Shown here in pieces: positions 62,851 through 64,000 of a stretch of 64,000 nt of DNA. Positions within the stretch are counted from its first letter, which is position 1; each line of letters begins with the position of its first letter. This stretch comes from Bdellovibrionales bacterium GWA2_49_15 (GTDB lineage: Bacteria > Bdellovibrionota > Bacteriovoracia > Bacteriovoracales > Bacteriovoracaceae). The stretch spans positions 62,001 to 126,000 of the forward strand of contig MEPP01000025.1 of the NCBI GenBank assembly GCA_001769855.1. The letters run 5' to 3'. The position numbers and the translations under genes are program-made. A model generated the notes under the pieces. That model was given only the letters and a program-made list of their open reading frames with translations. It was not told the DNA's origin and ran no database searches.

Positions 62851-64000
62851 TTAATAGTAATCTTTGGCATTTATTTCATACTTTTCAATTTTTCGAAGCA
62901 AAGTTTTCTTAGGAATGTTCGCTCGCAAAGCGGTTTGATTTATTTTTCCCTTATTGCTTTTTAGCGCATGAACAATAAATTCCCGTTCAAACATTTCCTT
63001 CGCAATCTGAAAATCCATTCTTTTATCCTCAGGTCCAAGACCGAGGAAATTGAATTGATAAACCTTAGCCGCATCAACGACCATTTCATGATCAAGCACC
63101 GAGTCTTTTATTCCCTTGAAATCGATTACTGAATTACTATCGTCTTCTTCCTGAGCAACTACGGGAACAGTCTGGCGCCCTCCCTTTTTTACCGAATCTG
63201 GCAATGCCGATACGGTGATATAGTCCGTCGATTCGATAATAAAAGCATGCTCAATTACATTTCTAAGTTCCCGAATATTGCCAGGCCACGAAAAACCTTT
63301 TATTAACTCATAAGCTTCAGGCGAAAAACCTTTGATGTTCAAATTATGAACATTGTTAAAATAATCAATATAATATTGCGCCAAAACTTGAATATCTGAA
63401 ATTCGCTCTCTTAGAGGTGGAAGGTAAACAGGCAACACATTCAAACGATAAAAAAGGTCTTCACGGAATGTTCCTGCCTTAATCATCTCTTCAAAATTTT
63501 TGTGTGAAGCTGCAATAATCCGTACATCAACTTTAATATCGCGATTTGCCCCCACCGGGGTAAAATTCTTTTCCTGGAGGACGCGGAGAAGCTTCACCTG
63601 CATACCTGGAGAGATATCGCCAATTTCATCTAAAAAAATTGTACCTGAATCGGCATATTGAAATTTGCCAATTTTTCTTTCCGAGGCACCTGTGAATGCT
63701 CCCTTTTCATGACCGAAAAGCTCCGACTCAATTAAATTTTCAGGAATCGCCGCCAAATTAATGGTAACAAATTTATTATCTTTACGAGGGCCGTTATAAT
63801 GAATGGCCTTAGCAACTAATTCCTTTCCCGTTCCGCTTTCCCCCCTAATCAATACGGGGGTGTTTACCTGCGCCAAACGTGAAATTACAGAAAAGACTTT
63901 CTGCATGACATCGGACTCACCTACAAACTTATCCTCAGTGTTACCGCCAAGGCTCAGTCTAGGTGCAGAAAAAGCTGATGTTTCAACTAATGACCGAGCC
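62851..64000 (-). CDS. Sigma-54-dependent transcriptional activator, NtrC family (partial)
   Basis: 383 codons are present and the frame stays open to the right edge, so the N-terminal (probably receiver) domain is outside the window. The ATG at 63906 is internal to the AAA+ domain and not the true start. Walker A GESGTGKELVAKAIH, the sigma-54-contacting GAFTGA loop and Walker B GTIFLDEIGD are intact; a C-terminal Fis-type helix-turn-helix (GKINQTALRANIPKKTLLRKI) follows a long acidic linker. The target is unknown; no clear -24/-12 promoter was found in the window. Confidence 0.93.
   Translation of the reverse strand, partial: ARSLVETSAFSAPRLSLGGNTEDKFVGESDVMQKVFSVISRLAQVNTPVLIRGESGTGKELVAKAIHYNGPRKDNKFVTINLAAIPENLIESELFGHEKGAFTGASERKIGKFQYADSGTIFLDEIGDISPGMQVKLLRVLQEKNFTPVGANRDIKVDVRIIAASHKNFEEMIKAGTFREDLFYRLNVLPVYLPPLRERISDIQVLAQYYIDYFNNVHNLNIKGFSPEAYELIKGFSWPGNIRELRNVIEHAFIIESTDYITVSALPDSVKKGGRQTVPVVAQEEDDSNSVIDFKGIKDSVLDHEMVVDAAKVYQFNFLGLGPEDKRMDFQIAKEMFEREFIVHALKSNKGKINQTALRANIPKKTLLRKIEKYEINAKDYY

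Overview
The window looks like chromosomal core DNA of a predatory-type bacterium of the Bdellovibrionota (Bdellovibrio/Bacteriovorax relatives). This is inference from gene content, not a database match. The supporting content is a Gram-negative envelope (lpxC, bamD, lspA, PBP1A), a flgF-flgG-flgA-flgH-flgI-flgJ-flgM-flgN-flgK-flgL-csrA-fliW block, a fused IcmF mutase, AstA/AstD and an NtrC-type activator, at moderate-to-low GC. I see no phage, insertion sequence, CRISPR array, rRNA gene or integration site. No gene-free stretch exceeds 300 bases.

Region 1 (1-25428, all minus strand) is a translation/transcription super-cluster. In transcription order it reads lpxC-proS-rlmB; then a promoter (TTGATT-N17-TATAAA), tRNA-Thr(TGT), Tyr, Gly, Thr(GGT) and tuf; a terminator; tRNA-Trp, secE, nusG, rplK, rplA, rplJ, rplL; a hairpin; rpoB and rpoC; a hairpin; rpsL and rpsG; a terminator; fusA; a promoter (TTGACA-N17-TAAATA); and the S10 operon rpsJ-rplC-rplD-rplW-rplB-rpsS-rplV-rpsC-rplP-rpmC-rpsQ. 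The last gene, rpsQ, is cut by the left edge. The tRNA-tuf order matches E. coli thrU-tyrU-glyT-thrT-tufB. Strong hairpins or terminators sit inside this run directly ahead of fusA and tRNA-Trp.

Region 2 (25600-39753) alternates strands. It holds a monocistronic secreted coiled-coil protein of unknown role, two tandem beta-barrel-like proteins, an FGE/sulfatase-modifying-factor-like lipoprotein candidate, a GNAT acetyltransferase, ruvCAB, a folD-gcvT-gcvH one-carbon operon, a TonB-like protein, PBP1A, a patatin-like lipoprotein that has lost its catalytic serine, and xseB.

Region 3 (39916-48996, plus strand) is the distal-rod/ring/hook-junction flagellar operon, ending with the CsrA-FliW post-transcriptional switch. 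CsrA has its own promoter and a GGA-rich leader.

Region 4 (49009-64000) holds an envelope-related minus-strand cluster (TPR, BamD, AI-2E-family permease, cyclic-nucleotide-binding protein, BatE-like protein), astA-astD, tRNA-Asn, an unrecognised 478-residue protein, a cobalamin adenosyltransferase next to its likely client IcmF, Lgt-like and LspA lipoprotein-processing enzymes, and a sigma-54 activator cut by the right edge.

A recurring feature is packing. All six convergent gene ends are 12 bp apart or less, or overlap, and none has a recognisable intrinsic terminator, while all divergent junctions are about 118-180 bp. I found no clear new multi-gene system. The best leads are the Ser-to-Glu patatin, the FlgG signal-peptide-like extension, the barrel gene whose signal peptide lies upstream of any normal start codon, the cysteine-substituted Lgt, and the unassigned protein encoded 16 nt after tRNA-Asn.
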